This document shows positions 7,610 through 15,627 of a DNA stretch of 64,000 nt, one piece after another (position 1 is the stretch's first letter; every line of letters begins with the position of its first letter). The translations under genes and the position numbers were made by a program. The notes below the pieces were generated by a model. That model ran no database searches and was not told the origin of the DNA. It saw only the letters and a list, made by a program, of their open reading frames with translations. Source of the stretch: Streptomyces sp. WM6386 (GTDB lineage: Bacteria; Actinomycetota; Actinomycetes; Streptomycetales; Streptomycetaceae); assembly GCF_000972385.1 (NCBI RefSeq), contig NZ_JXTE01000011.1, positions 62,001 to 126,000 of the forward strand, in the 5' to 3' direction.

Positions 7610-9459
7610 ACACCGCTGAACTCGTCGACCTGGGACAGCAGCTGCGCGTGGACAGTGTCCGCGCGGCCGATGCCGCGGGGTCCGGGCATCCGACGTCGTC
7701 GATGTCCGCCGCCGATCTGATGGCCGTACTGCTCGCCCACCACATCCGCTACGACTTCGACCGCCCCGCCCACCCCGGAAACGACCGCTTCGTCCTGTCC
7801 AAGGGGCATGCCTCGCCCCTCCTCTACGCCTCCTACAAAGCCGTCGGCGCGATCGACGACGCCGAACTGGCCACCTTCCGCCGGCTCGGCAGCCGGCTGG
7901 AGGGGCATCCCACGCCCCGGCGGCTGCCGTGGGTCGAGACGGCCACCGGGTCGCTCGGGCAGGGCCTGCCGGTCGGTGTCGGGATCGCGCTCTCCGGCAA
8001 GCGCCTGGAGCGCACCGGCTACCGGGTGTGGGTGCTGTGCGGGGACAGCGAGCTCGCCGAGGGGTCGGTGTGGGAGGCCGCCGAGCACGCCGCGCACGAG
8101 CATCTCGACAACCTCACCGCGATCGTCGACGTCAACCGGCTCGGCCAGCGCGGCCCGACCCGGCACGGCCACGACCTCGACGCCTACGCCCGTCGCTTCC
8201 AGGCCTTCGGCTGGCACACCGTGGAGGTGGACGGACACGACGTGGACGCCGTGGACCGCGCGTACGGCGAGGCGATCTCCACCTCCGGGCAGCCCACCGC
8301 GATCCTCGCCCGCACCCTCAAGGGCAAGGGCGTCGAGGCCGTCCAGGACCGTGAGGGCCTGCACGGCAAGCCGCTGCCCGACGCCGACGAGGCGATCGCC
8401 GAACTCGGCGGCCGCCGCGACGTCCGCATCCATGTGCACGAGCCGCCCGCCGCCCGCATGCTGCACGCCGTACGCGCCGGACACCTCGAGCTGCCCCGCT
8501 GGGACAAGGGAACCGAGGACGGCGTCGCCACCCGGGACGCCTACGGCCAGGCCCTCGCCGCCCTCGGTACCGGCCGCGGCGACGTCGTCGCCCTCGACGG
8601 CGAGGTCAGCGACTCCACGCGCGCGGAGTTGTTCGCCAAGGAACACCCCGACCGCTACTTCGAGTGCTACATCGCCGAACAGCAGATGGTCGCCGCGGCC
8701 GTGGGACTCGCCGCGCGCGGCTTCGTGCCGTACGCCTCCACCTTCGCGGCCTTCCTCACCCGCGCGTACGACTTCGTGCGCATGGCCTCGGTCAGCGGCG
8801 CCGGGATCAACCTGGTCGGCTCGCACGCGGGCGTCGCCATCGGACAGGACGGGCCCTCGCAGATGGGTCTGGAGGACCTGGCGATGATGCGGGCGGTGCA
8901 CGGCTCGACGGTGCTGTATCCGTGCGACGCCAACCAGACCGCGCACCTCGTCGGCGCCATGGCGAGCCTGGAGGGCGTCCGCTATCTGCGCACCTCGCGC
9001 GGCAAGAGTCCGGTGATCTACGGGCCCGAAGAGGAGTTCCCGGTCGGCGGAGCCAAGGTGCTGCGCTCGTCCGACCGGGACCGGCTGACCGTCGTCGCGG
9101 CCGGAGTCACCGTGCACGAGGCGCTGGCCGCAGCCGACGCGCTCCAGGGGCAGGGGATCGCCGTCCGGGTCGTCGACCTGTACTCGGTCAAGCCCGTGGC
9201 CCGGCTCACCCTGCGCCGGGCCGCCGAGGAGACCGGCTGTCTGGTGACGGTGGAGGACCACCACGAGGAGGGCGGCCTCGGGGACGCCGTGCTCGACGCC
9301 TTCGTCGACGGGCGGCCCGTCCCGCGGCTGGTGCGCCTGGCCGTCCGCACGATGCCGGGCTCGGCCGCGCCGGACGAGCAGCTGCACGCCGCGGGCATCG
9401 ACGCCGAGTCCATCGCGGCCGCCGCGCGGCTGCTGGTGGAGGAGGCGATCGTACGGTGA
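7606..9459 (+). CDS. tkt: transketolase
   Basis: 617 residues in the compact form of the family (most bacterial transketolases have about 660-700). N-terminal SGHPTSS, the TPP motif GDSELAEGSVWEA with DVNRLGQRG, and the catalytic glutamate region YIAEQQMVAAAVGLA are present. The pyrimidine-binding domain (VRMASVSGAGINLVGSHAG) and C-terminal transketolase domain follow. The enzyme moves two-carbon ketol units between sugar phosphates in the pentose phosphate pathway, with TPP and divalent metal. It overlaps NDH-2 upstream (ATGA) and the LigD gene downstream (GTGA). This suggests a single message joining NADH oxidation, pentose phosphate supply and DNA repair. It is likely a second, accessory copy; the primary tkt would sit with the other pentose phosphate genes elsewhere. 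Confidence 0.9.
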   Translation: MNTAELVDLGQQLRVDSVRAADAAGSGHPTSSMSAADLMAVLLAHHIRYDFDRPAHPGNDRFVLSKGHASPLLYASYKAVGAIDDAELATFRRLGSRLEGHPTPRRLPWVETATGSLGQGLPVGVGIALSGKRLERTGYRVWVLCGDSELAEGSVWEAAEHAAHEHLDNLTAIVDVNRLGQRGPTRHGHDLDAYARRFQAFGWHTVEVDGHDVDAVDRAYGEAISTSGQPTAILARTLKGKGVEAVQDREGLHGKPLPDADEAIAELGGRRDVRIHVHEPPAARMLHAVRAGHLELPRWDKGTEDGVATRDAYGQALAALGTGRGDVVALDGEVSDSTRAELFAKEHPDRYFECYIAEQQMVAAAVGLAARGFVPYASTFAAFLTRAYDFVRMASVSGAGINLVGSHAGVAIGQDGPSQMGLEDLAMMRAVHGSTVLYPCDANQTAHLVGAMASLEGVRYLRTSRGKSPVIYGPEEEFPVGGAKVLRSSDRDRLTVVAAGVTVHEALAAADALQGQGIAVRVVDLYSVKPVARLTLRRAAEETGCLVTVEDHHEEGGLGDAVLDAFVDGRPVPRLVRLAVRTMPGSAAPDEQLHAAGIDAESIAAAARLLVEEAIVR

Positions 9460-10382
9460 GCAAGGACGACACCCGGACGGTGCGGGCGGGGCGCCGCACC
9501 GTCGAGGTGCACCGGCCGGAGAAGGTCCTCTTCCCCGGCGACGGGGCGGGCAAGGAGTACACCAAGTCCGACCTGGTCGACTACTACCGGGCCGTCGCCC
9601 CCTTCATGCTGCCGCACCTGCGCGGCCGCCCCCTGATGCTGGAACGGCTCCCGGACGGCGTCGGCGGCCCGAAGTTCATGCAGAAGAACACCCCGGACAC
9701 CTATCCCGACTGGATCAGCCGCGTCGAGGTGGCCAAGGAGGGCGGCACCGTTCTCCACACGGTGTGCGACGACACCGCCACCCTGGTCTACCTCGCCGAC
9801 CAGGCCTGTCTCACCCTGCACCGCTGGCTGTCCCGTGTCGGACGCGTCGAACAGCCCGACCGGATGGTCTTCGACCTCGATCCCTTCGGCGACGACTTCG
9901 CGCCGGTCCACGAGGCGGCCTGGCTGCTGGCGGAACTCCTCGACGAGCTGAAACTGCCCTCCGCGCTGATGACCACCGGTTCGCGCGGTCTGCACGTGGT
10001 GGTCCCGGTGAGCGGGCACCACGACTTCGACGAGGTGCGCGAATTCGCCAGGGACGTCGCCGACACCCTCGCCGCCGCCCACCCCGATAAGTTCACCACC
10101 GCCGCCCGCAAGAAGGACCGCGGCGAGCGGCTCTACCTGGACATACAGCGCAACGCCTACGCCCAGACCGCCGTCGTGCCGTTCACCGTCCGCCCGAAAC
10201 CGGGCGCCCCCGTCGCCACCCCCATGTCCTGGACCCAGCTTGACGACCCGGGCCTGGACGCCCGCCGCTGGAGCATCGTGGACGCCGTCGAGCAGGCCCG
10301 CACCGATCCCTGGGCCGGAGTGATGACCAAGGGCCGCGCCCTCGGCCCCGCCCGGCGCAGGCTCAACGCGTTGCGCGGCTGA
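9456..10382 (+). CDS. ligD: LigD-type polymerase/primase domain protein for non-homologous end joining
   Basis: 308 residues, a stand-alone polymerase domain of the archaeo-eukaryotic primase family, without ligase or nuclease domains. Visible family motifs are RPEKVLFPGDG and the fingers region LPDGVGGPKFMQKN. The metal-binding motif is FDLDPFGDDF, followed by GSRGLHVVVPV and the C-terminal RNAYAQTAVVPFTVRPKPGA. Such proteins fill and extend ends, preferring ribonucleotides, during Ku-dependent end joining. Neither Ku nor the ligase partner is in the window. GTG 9456 overlaps the transketolase stop. It is the last gene of the NDH-2 operon and lies 61 bases before the gas vesicle operon. Confidence 0.85.
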   Translation: MSKDDTRTVRAGRRTVEVHRPEKVLFPGDGAGKEYTKSDLVDYYRAVAPFMLPHLRGRPLMLERLPDGVGGPKFMQKNTPDTYPDWISRVEVAKEGGTVLHTVCDDTATLVYLADQACLTLHRWLSRVGRVEQPDRMVFDLDPFGDDFAPVHEAAWLLAELLDELKLPSALMTTGSRGLHVVVPVSGHHDFDEVREFARDVADTLAAAHPDKFTTAARKKDRGERLYLDIQRNAYAQTAVVPFTVRPKPGAPVATPMSWTQLDDPGLDARRWSIVDAVEQARTDPWAGVMTKGRALGPARRRLNALRG

Positions 10383-10443
10383 CCCGCCTACGTCGTGAAG
10401 GTTTGGCCAACGTACTTACGGCCACCCGGAGTAAGAGGTGGCC

Positions 10444-10797
10444 ATGTCGAACACAAAAAACACATCAGAAACACAGAACTCACAGGAATCACCCAAGGGA
10501 GCGGAAAGCGACACCGCGGAAGACCGGCCGAGCCCCATGCAGGTGCTGCGACATGCGCGCACCCAGCTCGCGGAGCTCACCGGCATGTCCGCCGAGTCGG
10601 TGTCGTCCTTCGAGCAGACGGAGGACGGCTGGTCTCTGGAGGTCGAGGTCCTGGAGCTCGTCCGGGTTCCGGACACGATGAGCCTGATGGCGAGCTATCA
10701 GGTCGACCTGGACCCGCAGGGAGAGCTCACCGGCTACCGGCGCGTTCGCCGTTACGAACGCGGGCGGGCCGACTCACACAGGGCCGGCGGCCGCTAG
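10444..10797 (+). CDS. gvpO: gas vesicle protein GvpO
   Basis: 117 residues. A polar, low-complexity N-terminus rich in Ser, Asn, Thr and Glu (about 30 residues) precedes the GvpO domain (QVLRHARTQLAELTGMSAES, then GWSLEVEVLELVRVPDTMSL). GvpO is required for gas vesicle formation in haloarchaea and is the first gene of Streptomyces gvp clusters. ATG 10444 is chosen because gagg lies at a good distance before it. An in-frame GTG at 10438 is possible. The AT-richer first 60 bases of the gene differ from the rest of the cluster. Confidence 0.85.
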   Translation: MSNTKNTSETQNSQESPKGAESDTAEDRPSPMQVLRHARTQLAELTGMSAESVSSFEQTEDGWSLEVEVLELVRVPDTMSLMASYQVDLDPQGELTGYRRVRRYERGRADSHRAGGR

Positions 10798-10846
10798 GTC
10801 GCCTTCCCGTTCCCCTCACACCCACAGACAAGGAGGCACGGTCGGC

Positions 10847-11272
10847 ATGACCGTTGTCCCGGCACAACAGAGCGGCGGCTCGGGTGGCACCAGCGGCCTC
10901 TACGACGTTCTGGAACTGGTCCTCGACCGGGGCCTCGTGATCGACGTGTTCGTACGGGTATCCCTGGTCGGCATCGAGATCCTCAAGATCGACATCCGGG
11001 TCGTCGTCGCCAGCGTCGACACCTATCTGCGCTTCGCCGAGGCATGCAACCGCCTCGACCTCGAGGCGGGCCCGCACCGTAGTCCCGGACTGCCCGACCT
11101 GGTCGGCGACATGACCGAGTCCGGCGCCCGGGGCAAGTCCAAGGGTGCGTTGAGCGGGGCCGCGCAGACCGTCTCGGACGCCTTCAAGCAGGCCCGCGAG
11201 GAGGGTGAGTCCCAGCCCAGGCCGCGCGCCCGCAAGTCGACCGCCGGGCGTCGGAAGGAGGAGCAGGAGTGA
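10847..11272 (+). CDS. gvpA: gas vesicle structural protein GvpA/GvpJ-type with long C-terminal extension
   Basis: 141 residues, about twice the length of GvpA from buoyant cyanobacteria or haloarchaea. Residues 17-75 are the amphipathic GvpA core (YDVLELVLDRGLVIDVFVRV, then EILKIDIRVVVASVDTYLRF). The remaining 65 residues are polar and end in a basic stretch (PRPRARKSTAGRRKEEQE). GvpA builds the ribbed protein shell. The extension could not fit inside a standard shell without modification, so this may be a modified or non-shell paralogue. It sits in the usual position for gvpA between gvpO and gvpF and overlaps gvpF by 4 bases. Confidence 0.85.
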   Translation: MTVVPAQQSGGSGGTSGLYDVLELVLDRGLVIDVFVRVSLVGIEILKIDIRVVVASVDTYLRFAEACNRLDLEAGPHRSPGLPDLVGDMTESGARGKSKGALSGAAQTVSDAFKQAREEGESQPRPRARKSTAGRRKEEQE

Positions 11273-12039
11273 GCACGTACGTGTACGGCATCATCGACGG
11301 CGCCGGATCTTCGCTGCCCGAGGACCTGAACGGCGTCGGCGACCCGCCGCGGCCCGTGCGCGTCCTCACCGCGGGCGACCTCGGGGCCGTCGTCAGCGAC
11401 GCGCCCGAGGGGCTGCGGCCCAAGCGCAAGGACCTGCTCGCCCACCAGAACGTGCTCGCCGAGGCCGGTTCGGGCGGCTGTGTGCTGCCCATGCGGTTCG
11501 GCAGCGTCGCACCCGACGACGAGACCGTCGTCACCGTCCTCGGCGAACGCGCCGAGCACTACCAGGAGCGGCTGCGGGCGCTGAACGGCAAGGTCGAGTA
11601 CAACGTCAAGGCCACCCACGACGAAGAGGCCGTACTGCACCGCGTGATGGCCGAGAACCCGGAGCTGCGAGCCCTCACCGAGGCCAACCGGCAGGCGGGC
11701 GGCGGCTCTTACGAGGACAAGCTCAGGCTCGGCGAGATGGTCGTCTCCGCCGTGAAGGCACGGGAGGCCGAGGACGCGGCCGAGGTGCAGCGCGAGCTGG
11801 AGTCCGGTGCCACGGCCGTGAGCGCGGGCCCCGAGTCCACCGGCTGGCTCGCCAATGTGTCGTTCCTGGTGGACCGCGACTCGGCCGAGGCGTTCCTGGC
11901 CTCGGTGGAACAGGTCCGCAAGTCCCACCCCCATCTGGAACTGCGGGTCAACGGCCCGCTGCCGCCGTACAGCTTCGTCGAGCCCGGCCCCGCCGAGCAC
12001 GCGGGCAGCACGGCCGGCGCCGAGAGCTCGGGAGAGTGA
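11269..12039 (+). CDS. gvpF: gas vesicle protein GvpF (GvpL/GvpF family)
   Basis: 256 residues starting VSTYVYGIIDGAGSSLPEDL from GTG 11269. The GvpL/F family hallmarks are the N-terminal YVYGI strand, a central helical region (LAHQNVLAEAGSGGCVLPMR) and a C-terminal WLANVSFLVDRDSAEAFLAS. GvpF is a minor component on the gas-facing side of the shell or an assembly factor that interacts with GvpA. The gene overlaps gvpA and precedes gvpG by 4 bases. A second family member, gvpL, lies 2.3 kb further in the same operon. Confidence 0.9.
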   Translation: MSTYVYGIIDGAGSSLPEDLNGVGDPPRPVRVLTAGDLGAVVSDAPEGLRPKRKDLLAHQNVLAEAGSGGCVLPMRFGSVAPDDETVVTVLGERAEHYQERLRALNGKVEYNVKATHDEEAVLHRVMAENPELRALTEANRQAGGGSYEDKLRLGEMVVSAVKAREAEDAAEVQRELESGATAVSAGPESTGWLANVSFLVDRDSAEAFLASVEQVRKSHPHLELRVNGPLPPYSFVEPGPAEHAGSTAGAESSGE

Positions 12040-12043
12040 GGAC

Positions 12044-12307
12044 ATGGGCCTGATCGGAGAGGTGCTGCTGTTGCCGTTCGCCCCGGTGCGCGGCAGCGCG
12101 TGGGTGATCGGGCAGGTGCTGCAGGAGGCAGAACGCATCTACTACGACCCGGCCACGATACGGGCCGAACTCGCCCAGCTGGAGCAGCGGTTGGAGGCGG
12201 GCGAGATCGACGAGGAGGAGTTCGACCGATTGGAGGACGAGCTCTTGGACCGGCTGGAGATCGGCTCGCGCAATCGGGCCGGAACGGACGACTGGACATC
12301 AGGATGA
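12044..12307 (+). CDS. gvpG: gas vesicle protein GvpG
   Basis: 87 residues. The N-terminal helix (MGLIGEVLLLPFAPVRGSAW) and the following acidic coiled coil (ELAQLEQRLEAGEIDEEEFD) are characteristic of GvpG, a small accessory protein thought to act in assembly with GvpF and GvpL. ATG 12044 sits 4 bases after the gvpF stop behind gggagagtgagg. The stop overlaps gvpY (ATGA). Confidence 0.9.
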   Translation: MGLIGEVLLLPFAPVRGSAWVIGQVLQEAERIYYDPATIRAELAQLEQRLEAGEIDEEEFDRLEDELLDRLEIGSRNRAGTDDWTSG

Positions 12308-12936
12308 ACCGACTCGGACTGGGCCTCGCGGTAGGGGCCGGATACGTCCTCGGGCGTACGAAGAAAATGAAACTGGCCTTCGCTGTCGGCACGTTGGTGG
12401 CCGGCAAGCGGATGCAGTTGAGCCCGCGGGCGCTCGCGGACCTGGTGTCCGGCCAGCTGCGGAACAACCCGCAGTTCAAGGAGATCGGCGACCAGCTGCG
12501 CGAGGACCTGCGCGGTGTCGGCAAGGCGGCCTCGGGCGCCATGGTCGAGCGGCAGATCAGTGCGATCGCCGACCGGCTGCACGGGCGTACCGCCGAAGTC
12601 CGCGATCAGATCGCGGGCGTCGTACCGGACACCTCGGACCTCGGTTTCGAGGACGAGGAGTCCGAGGAGGAGTACGGCCAAGAGCCCGAGGACACCGACC
12701 GGGAACCGGAGGAGGAGCCCGAGCCGCGCCGCAAGGCGGCGGAGAAGAAGCCGCCGGCGAAGAAGGCGGCCAGGAAGACCGCCGAGAAGGCGCCGGCCAA
12801 GAAGGCTCCGGCGAAGAAGACCGCCGCCAAGAAGACGGCAACGGCCAAGAAGACGACCGGCAAGAAGGCCGCCGCTGCCCGCACCACCGCCCGCGGTGCC
12901 AGGTCCAGGGTGCCGAAGGGAGGCGGTGAGCGATGA
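12304..12936 (+). CDS. gvpY: gas vesicle cluster protein GvpY (polyampholyte)
   Basis: 210 residues. The first 110 are a helical domain (LAVGAGYVLGRTKKMKLAF, then LVSGQLRNNPQFKEIGDQLR). A strongly acidic segment follows at 116-140 and a lysine/alanine-rich tail at 142-206 built of KKAPAKK- and KKTA-like units, as in bacterial histone H1-like proteins. The position between gvpG and gvpZ matches gvpY of Streptomyces clusters. This gene is found in actinomycete gvp clusters and not in the minimal buoyant set. No biochemical function is known to me. The tail could bind nucleic acid, polyphosphate or the acidic tail of GvpZ encoded next door. It is coupled to both neighbours by 4-base overlaps. 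Confidence 0.8.
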   Translation: MNRLGLGLAVGAGYVLGRTKKMKLAFAVGTLVAGKRMQLSPRALADLVSGQLRNNPQFKEIGDQLREDLRGVGKAASGAMVERQISAIADRLHGRTAEVRDQIAGVVPDTSDLGFEDEESEEEYGQEPEDTDREPEEEPEPRRKAAEKKPPAKKAARKTAEKAPAKKAPAKKTAAKKTATAKKTTGKKAAAARTTARGARSRVPKGGGER

Positions 12937-14033
12937 CCGAGACTGTCGGATCCGCGACCTCCGCGGCGAGTGGAGCGACGAAGAAGGCAGGCCCGCTCGG
13001 CGGTATCGCCCAGAGCGAGGCCACCGACCGGCTCAAGGCCGAGGTGCAGGAGTACCTCGCCGCGCAGGCCCAGCGTCTGCTGATCGGCGCCGGCCGCAAG
13101 CTCGGCGAGACCACGGTCAAGCTCAACGACATCGCCGAAGGCAACAGCCCCGGCTTCGCCAAGCTCGCCCTCGACGGCGGGCGCAAGCTCGCCGAGGGCA
13201 AGGGACCGCTGCGCTCCGCCCTGGAGCTGGGCGCCTCCCGCGCGAAGGACAACGTGGTCGGCGCCTTCAAGGGGCTCGGCGGCAAGGGGAAGCGCAAGGG
13301 CGGGGCGGGCAAGAAGCCGACCGTCATCATGGAGTACGTCGACGTCGGTCTGCCGCTGCGTGCCGCCTACGACCAGTGGACCCAGTTCCAGGACTTCAGC
13401 ACCTTCGCGAAGGGCGTGAAGAGCGCGAACCGCGCCGACGACACGACCTCCGACTGGCAGATGAAGATCTTCTGGTCCAACCGCAGCTGGAAGGCCCACA
13501 CCACCGAACAGGTCCCCGACGACCGCATCGCCTGGACCTCGGAGGGCGCGAAGGGCACCACCAAGGGCGTGGTCTCCTTCCACCAGCTCGCCGACCGTCT
13601 CACCCGGGTCCTGCTGGTGATCGAGTACTACCCCAAGGGCCTCTTCGAGAAGACGGGCAACATCTGGCGCGCCCAGGGCCGCCGGGCCCGTCTCGACCTC
13701 AAGCACTACGTCCGCTTCGCCACGCTCAAGGGCGAGGTCGAGGACGGCTGGCGCGGCGAGATCCGCGACGGCGAGGTCGTCCAGAGCCACGACGACGCGG
13801 TCGCCGAGGAGGAGGCCGGGCAGGAAGAGGAGGCGTACGAGGGCGAGGAAGAGCAAGCTGAGGAGGAGGGCCCGTACGCCGAGGAGGACGAGGAGGAGGG
13901 CGAGAAGGAGGAGTACGAGCAGGAGGGCGCCGAAGGCGAGGAGGAGCCTGAGGAGGAGCCCGAGGGCGAGTACGAGGAGGAAGGCGCGGACGAGGAGGAC
14001 TACGAGTACGCCGAGGGCGGGAGCCGTCGATGA
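12933..14033 (+). CDS. gvpZ: gas vesicle cluster protein GvpZ, SRPBCC domain with acidic tail
   Basis: 366 residues. Residues 1-128 are helical, with a basic hinge (GGKGKRKGGAGKKP) at the end. Residues 130-265 form an SRPBCC/polyketide-cyclase-like lipid-binding fold (VDVGLPLRAAYDQWTQFQDF, then HTTEQVPDDRIAWTSEGAKG). Residues 287-361 are almost only Glu, Asp, Gly, Ala and Tyr. The SRPBCC fold usually holds a hydrophobic ligand. Its role in gas vesicles is unknown. The acidic tail is the charge opposite of the GvpY tail. The coding DNA of the tail is a nearly pure purine tract about 220 bases long. Confidence 0.8.
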   Translation: MTETVGSATSAASGATKKAGPLGGIAQSEATDRLKAEVQEYLAAQAQRLLIGAGRKLGETTVKLNDIAEGNSPGFAKLALDGGRKLAEGKGPLRSALELGASRAKDNVVGAFKGLGGKGKRKGGAGKKPTVIMEYVDVGLPLRAAYDQWTQFQDFSTFAKGVKSANRADDTTSDWQMKIFWSNRSWKAHTTEQVPDDRIAWTSEGAKGTTKGVVSFHQLADRLTRVLLVIEYYPKGLFEKTGNIWRAQGRRARLDLKHYVRFATLKGEVEDGWRGEIRDGEVVQSHDDAVAEEEAGQEEEAYEGEEEQAEEEGPYAEEDEEEGEKEEYEQEGAEGEEEPEEEPEGEYEEEGADEEDYEYAEGGSRR

Positions 14034-14356
14034 CCACCCCCGGACGGCTGCCCGAGCCCTATGGCCGCGGTGACGGCAGCGCGAACCTCGCCGACATCCT
14101 GGAGCGCGTCCTGGACAAGGGTGTGGTCATCGCCGGCGACATCCGGATCAATCTGCTCGACATCGAACTCCTCACCATCAAACTGCGCCTCATCATCGCG
14201 TCCGTCGACAAGGCGAAGGAGATGGGTATCGACTGGTGGGAGGACGACCCCGCCCTGTCCACCAGGGCACGTCGTGACGAACTCACCCGGGAGAACGCCG
14301 AGTTGCGCGAGCGGATCGCCCGGCTGGAGCCCGGCAGAGCCGAGAAGGAGACCTGA
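14030..14356 (+). CDS. gvpJ: gas vesicle protein GvpJ (GvpA family)
   Basis: 108 residues with the GvpA-family core at 18-70 (ANLADILERVLDKGVVIAGD, then IELLTIKLRLIIASVDKAKE). A charged helical tail (ELTRENAELRERIARLEP) follows and probably forms a coiled coil. GvpJ is a minor shell or tip protein related to GvpA. It is coupled to gvpZ by a 4-base overlap. Its stop shares one base with the gvpL start. Confidence 0.9.
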   Translation: MTTPGRLPEPYGRGDGSANLADILERVLDKGVVIAGDIRINLLDIELLTIKLRLIIASVDKAKEMGIDWWEDDPALSTRARRDELTRENAELRERIARLEPGRAEKET

Positions 14357-15123
14357 TGACCGGACTGCGTTACGTGTACGCCGTCTGCCGGCCCTTCAAG
14401 GCGCCCCTGCAGTCCCAGTTGACAGGTGTGGCGGGCGATCCGCCCAGACTGCTGGTCCACCACGGCCTGATCGCGGTGGTCAGCCACGTGCCGGAGCGGG
14501 ACTTCGCCGAAGGCCCGCTCCACGCACACCTGGAGGACCTGGACTGGCTCACCGAGACCGCCCGCGCCCACCAGGGCGTGATCGACGCCCTCACCGTCGT
14601 CACCACGCCGCTGCCGCTCCGGCTCGCCACCGTCTTCCGTGACGACAGCGGCGTACGCACCATGCTGGAGGCCCGCGAGGCGGACTTCGGCCGCACCCTC
14701 GACCGGCTGACAGGGCGGGTCGAGTGGGGCGTCAAGGTGTACGTCGAGGCCGAGCCGCCGGGTGACGACGCACCGGCCAAGGAGACGGCGGCGAAGGCAA
14801 CCAGCGGCCGGGACTATCTGCGGCAGCGCAGCTCCCGGGTGCGGGCGCACGAGGATCTGTGGCAGCGTGCCGAGGAATTCGCGAGCCGACTGCACGAATC
14901 ACTGTCCGTCTTCGCCGAGGATTCGCGGCTGCACCCGCCGCAGAATGCCAAGCTCTCCGGAGCGGCCGGGCGCAATGTGCTCAATGCCGCCTATCTCGTG
15001 CCGCGGGCCGTGTCCGAGGAATTCGTGGAACTGGTCGACCGCACGAAAGGCGAAGTCCCCGGAATGCGGGTCGAACTCACCGGTCCGTGGGCCGCCTATT
15101 CCTTCGCGGGGGAGAAGCCGTGA
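14356..15123 (+). CDS. gvpL: gas vesicle protein GvpL (GvpL/GvpF family)
   Basis: 255 residues beginning MTGLRYVYAVCRPFKAPLQS. The family signature strands (LRYVYAVCRP, LIAVVSHVPERDF) and the C-terminal NVLNAAYLVPRAVSEEFVEL plus GPWAAYSF mark it as a GvpL/F protein. It interacts with several other Gvp proteins in the haloarchaeal system and probably nucleates assembly. A stretch from about 14870 uses AT-richer codons (gaattc, aatgcc, tattcc) than the rest of the operon. Confidence 0.9.
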   Translation: MTGLRYVYAVCRPFKAPLQSQLTGVAGDPPRLLVHHGLIAVVSHVPERDFAEGPLHAHLEDLDWLTETARAHQGVIDALTVVTTPLPLRLATVFRDDSGVRTMLEAREADFGRTLDRLTGRVEWGVKVYVEAEPPGDDAPAKETAAKATSGRDYLRQRSSRVRAHEDLWQRAEEFASRLHESLSVFAEDSRLHPPQNAKLSGAAGRNVLNAAYLVPRAVSEEFVELVDRTKGEVPGMRVELTGPWAAYSFAGEKP

Positions 15124-15308
15124 CCGTCGTCGAACGCCGAGAGATCGCCCTCGTGGACCTGCTGGACCGGCTCCTGGCCGGCGGGGTCGTCATCACCGGC
15201 GACATCACCCTGCGCATCGCCGACGTCGACCTCGTCCGCATCGACCTCAACGCGCTGATCAGCTCCGTGAACGCGAACGTCCCGTCGCCGTGGGGAGAAT
15301 CGTCGTGA
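15120..15308 (+). CDS. gvpS: gas vesicle protein GvpS (short GvpA-family protein)
   Basis: 62 residues from GTG 15120, overlapping the gvpL stop. It is nearly all GvpA core: REIALVDLLDRLLAGGVVIT, then DVDLVRIDLNALISSVNANV. This is the third GvpA-family protein of the operon. Its short length and position before gvpK match gvpS of Streptomyces. Whether it is a shell subunit or a tip protein is not known. Confidence 0.85.
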   Translation: MTVVERREIALVDLLDRLLAGGVVITGDITLRIADVDLVRIDLNALISSVNANVPSPWGESS

Positions 15309-15598
15309 CCCAGGCCCGCCGCAACCGCAACCGCCTCGACCTCGAGCCGGACACCGTCGAGCGGGACCTCGTCAAACTCGTCCTGACCGTGGTGGAACTG
15401 CTGCGCCAGCTCATGGAACGCCAGGCGCTGCGCCGCTTCGACGACGGCGGTCTCACCGAGGAGCAGGAGGAGCGGATCGGGCTCACCCTGATGCTGCTCG
15501 ACGACCGCATGACCGAGCTGCGCGAGCGCTACGGACTGCGGCCCGAGGACCTGAATCTGGACCTCGGGCCGCTCGGACCGTTGCTTCCCCGGGAGTGA
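15305..15598 (+). CDS. gvpK: gas vesicle protein GvpK
   Basis: 97 residues from GTG 15305. The GvpK family helix pair is clear: DLVKLVLTVVELLRQLMERQ, then RFDDGGLTEEQEERIGLTLM, then LRERYGLRPEDLNLDLGPLG. GvpK is an essential accessory protein of gas vesicle assembly. It overlaps gvpS by 4 bases and is the last gene of the operon. Its stop codon lies inside the left arm of a perfect 15-bp inverted repeat that should end transcription. Confidence 0.9.
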   Translation: MTQARRNRNRLDLEPDTVERDLVKLVLTVVELLRQLMERQALRRFDDGGLTEEQEERIGLTLMLLDDRMTELRERYGLRPEDLNLDLGPLGPLLPRE

Positions 15599-15627
15599 AT
15601 TCCTCCGGACTATCCGGAGGAATTCAC
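15595..15627. terminator. perfect bidirectional terminator holding two stop codons
   Basis: A perfect 15-bp inverted repeat (arms 15595-15609 and 15613-15627) with a 3-base CTA loop lies between gvpK and the convergent small membrane gene. The TGA of gvpK (15596-15598) is in the left arm and the TGA of the opposing gene (15624-15626) is in the right arm. It includes mirrored gaattc sites and can serve both transcripts. No long T run follows. Confidence 0.7.
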
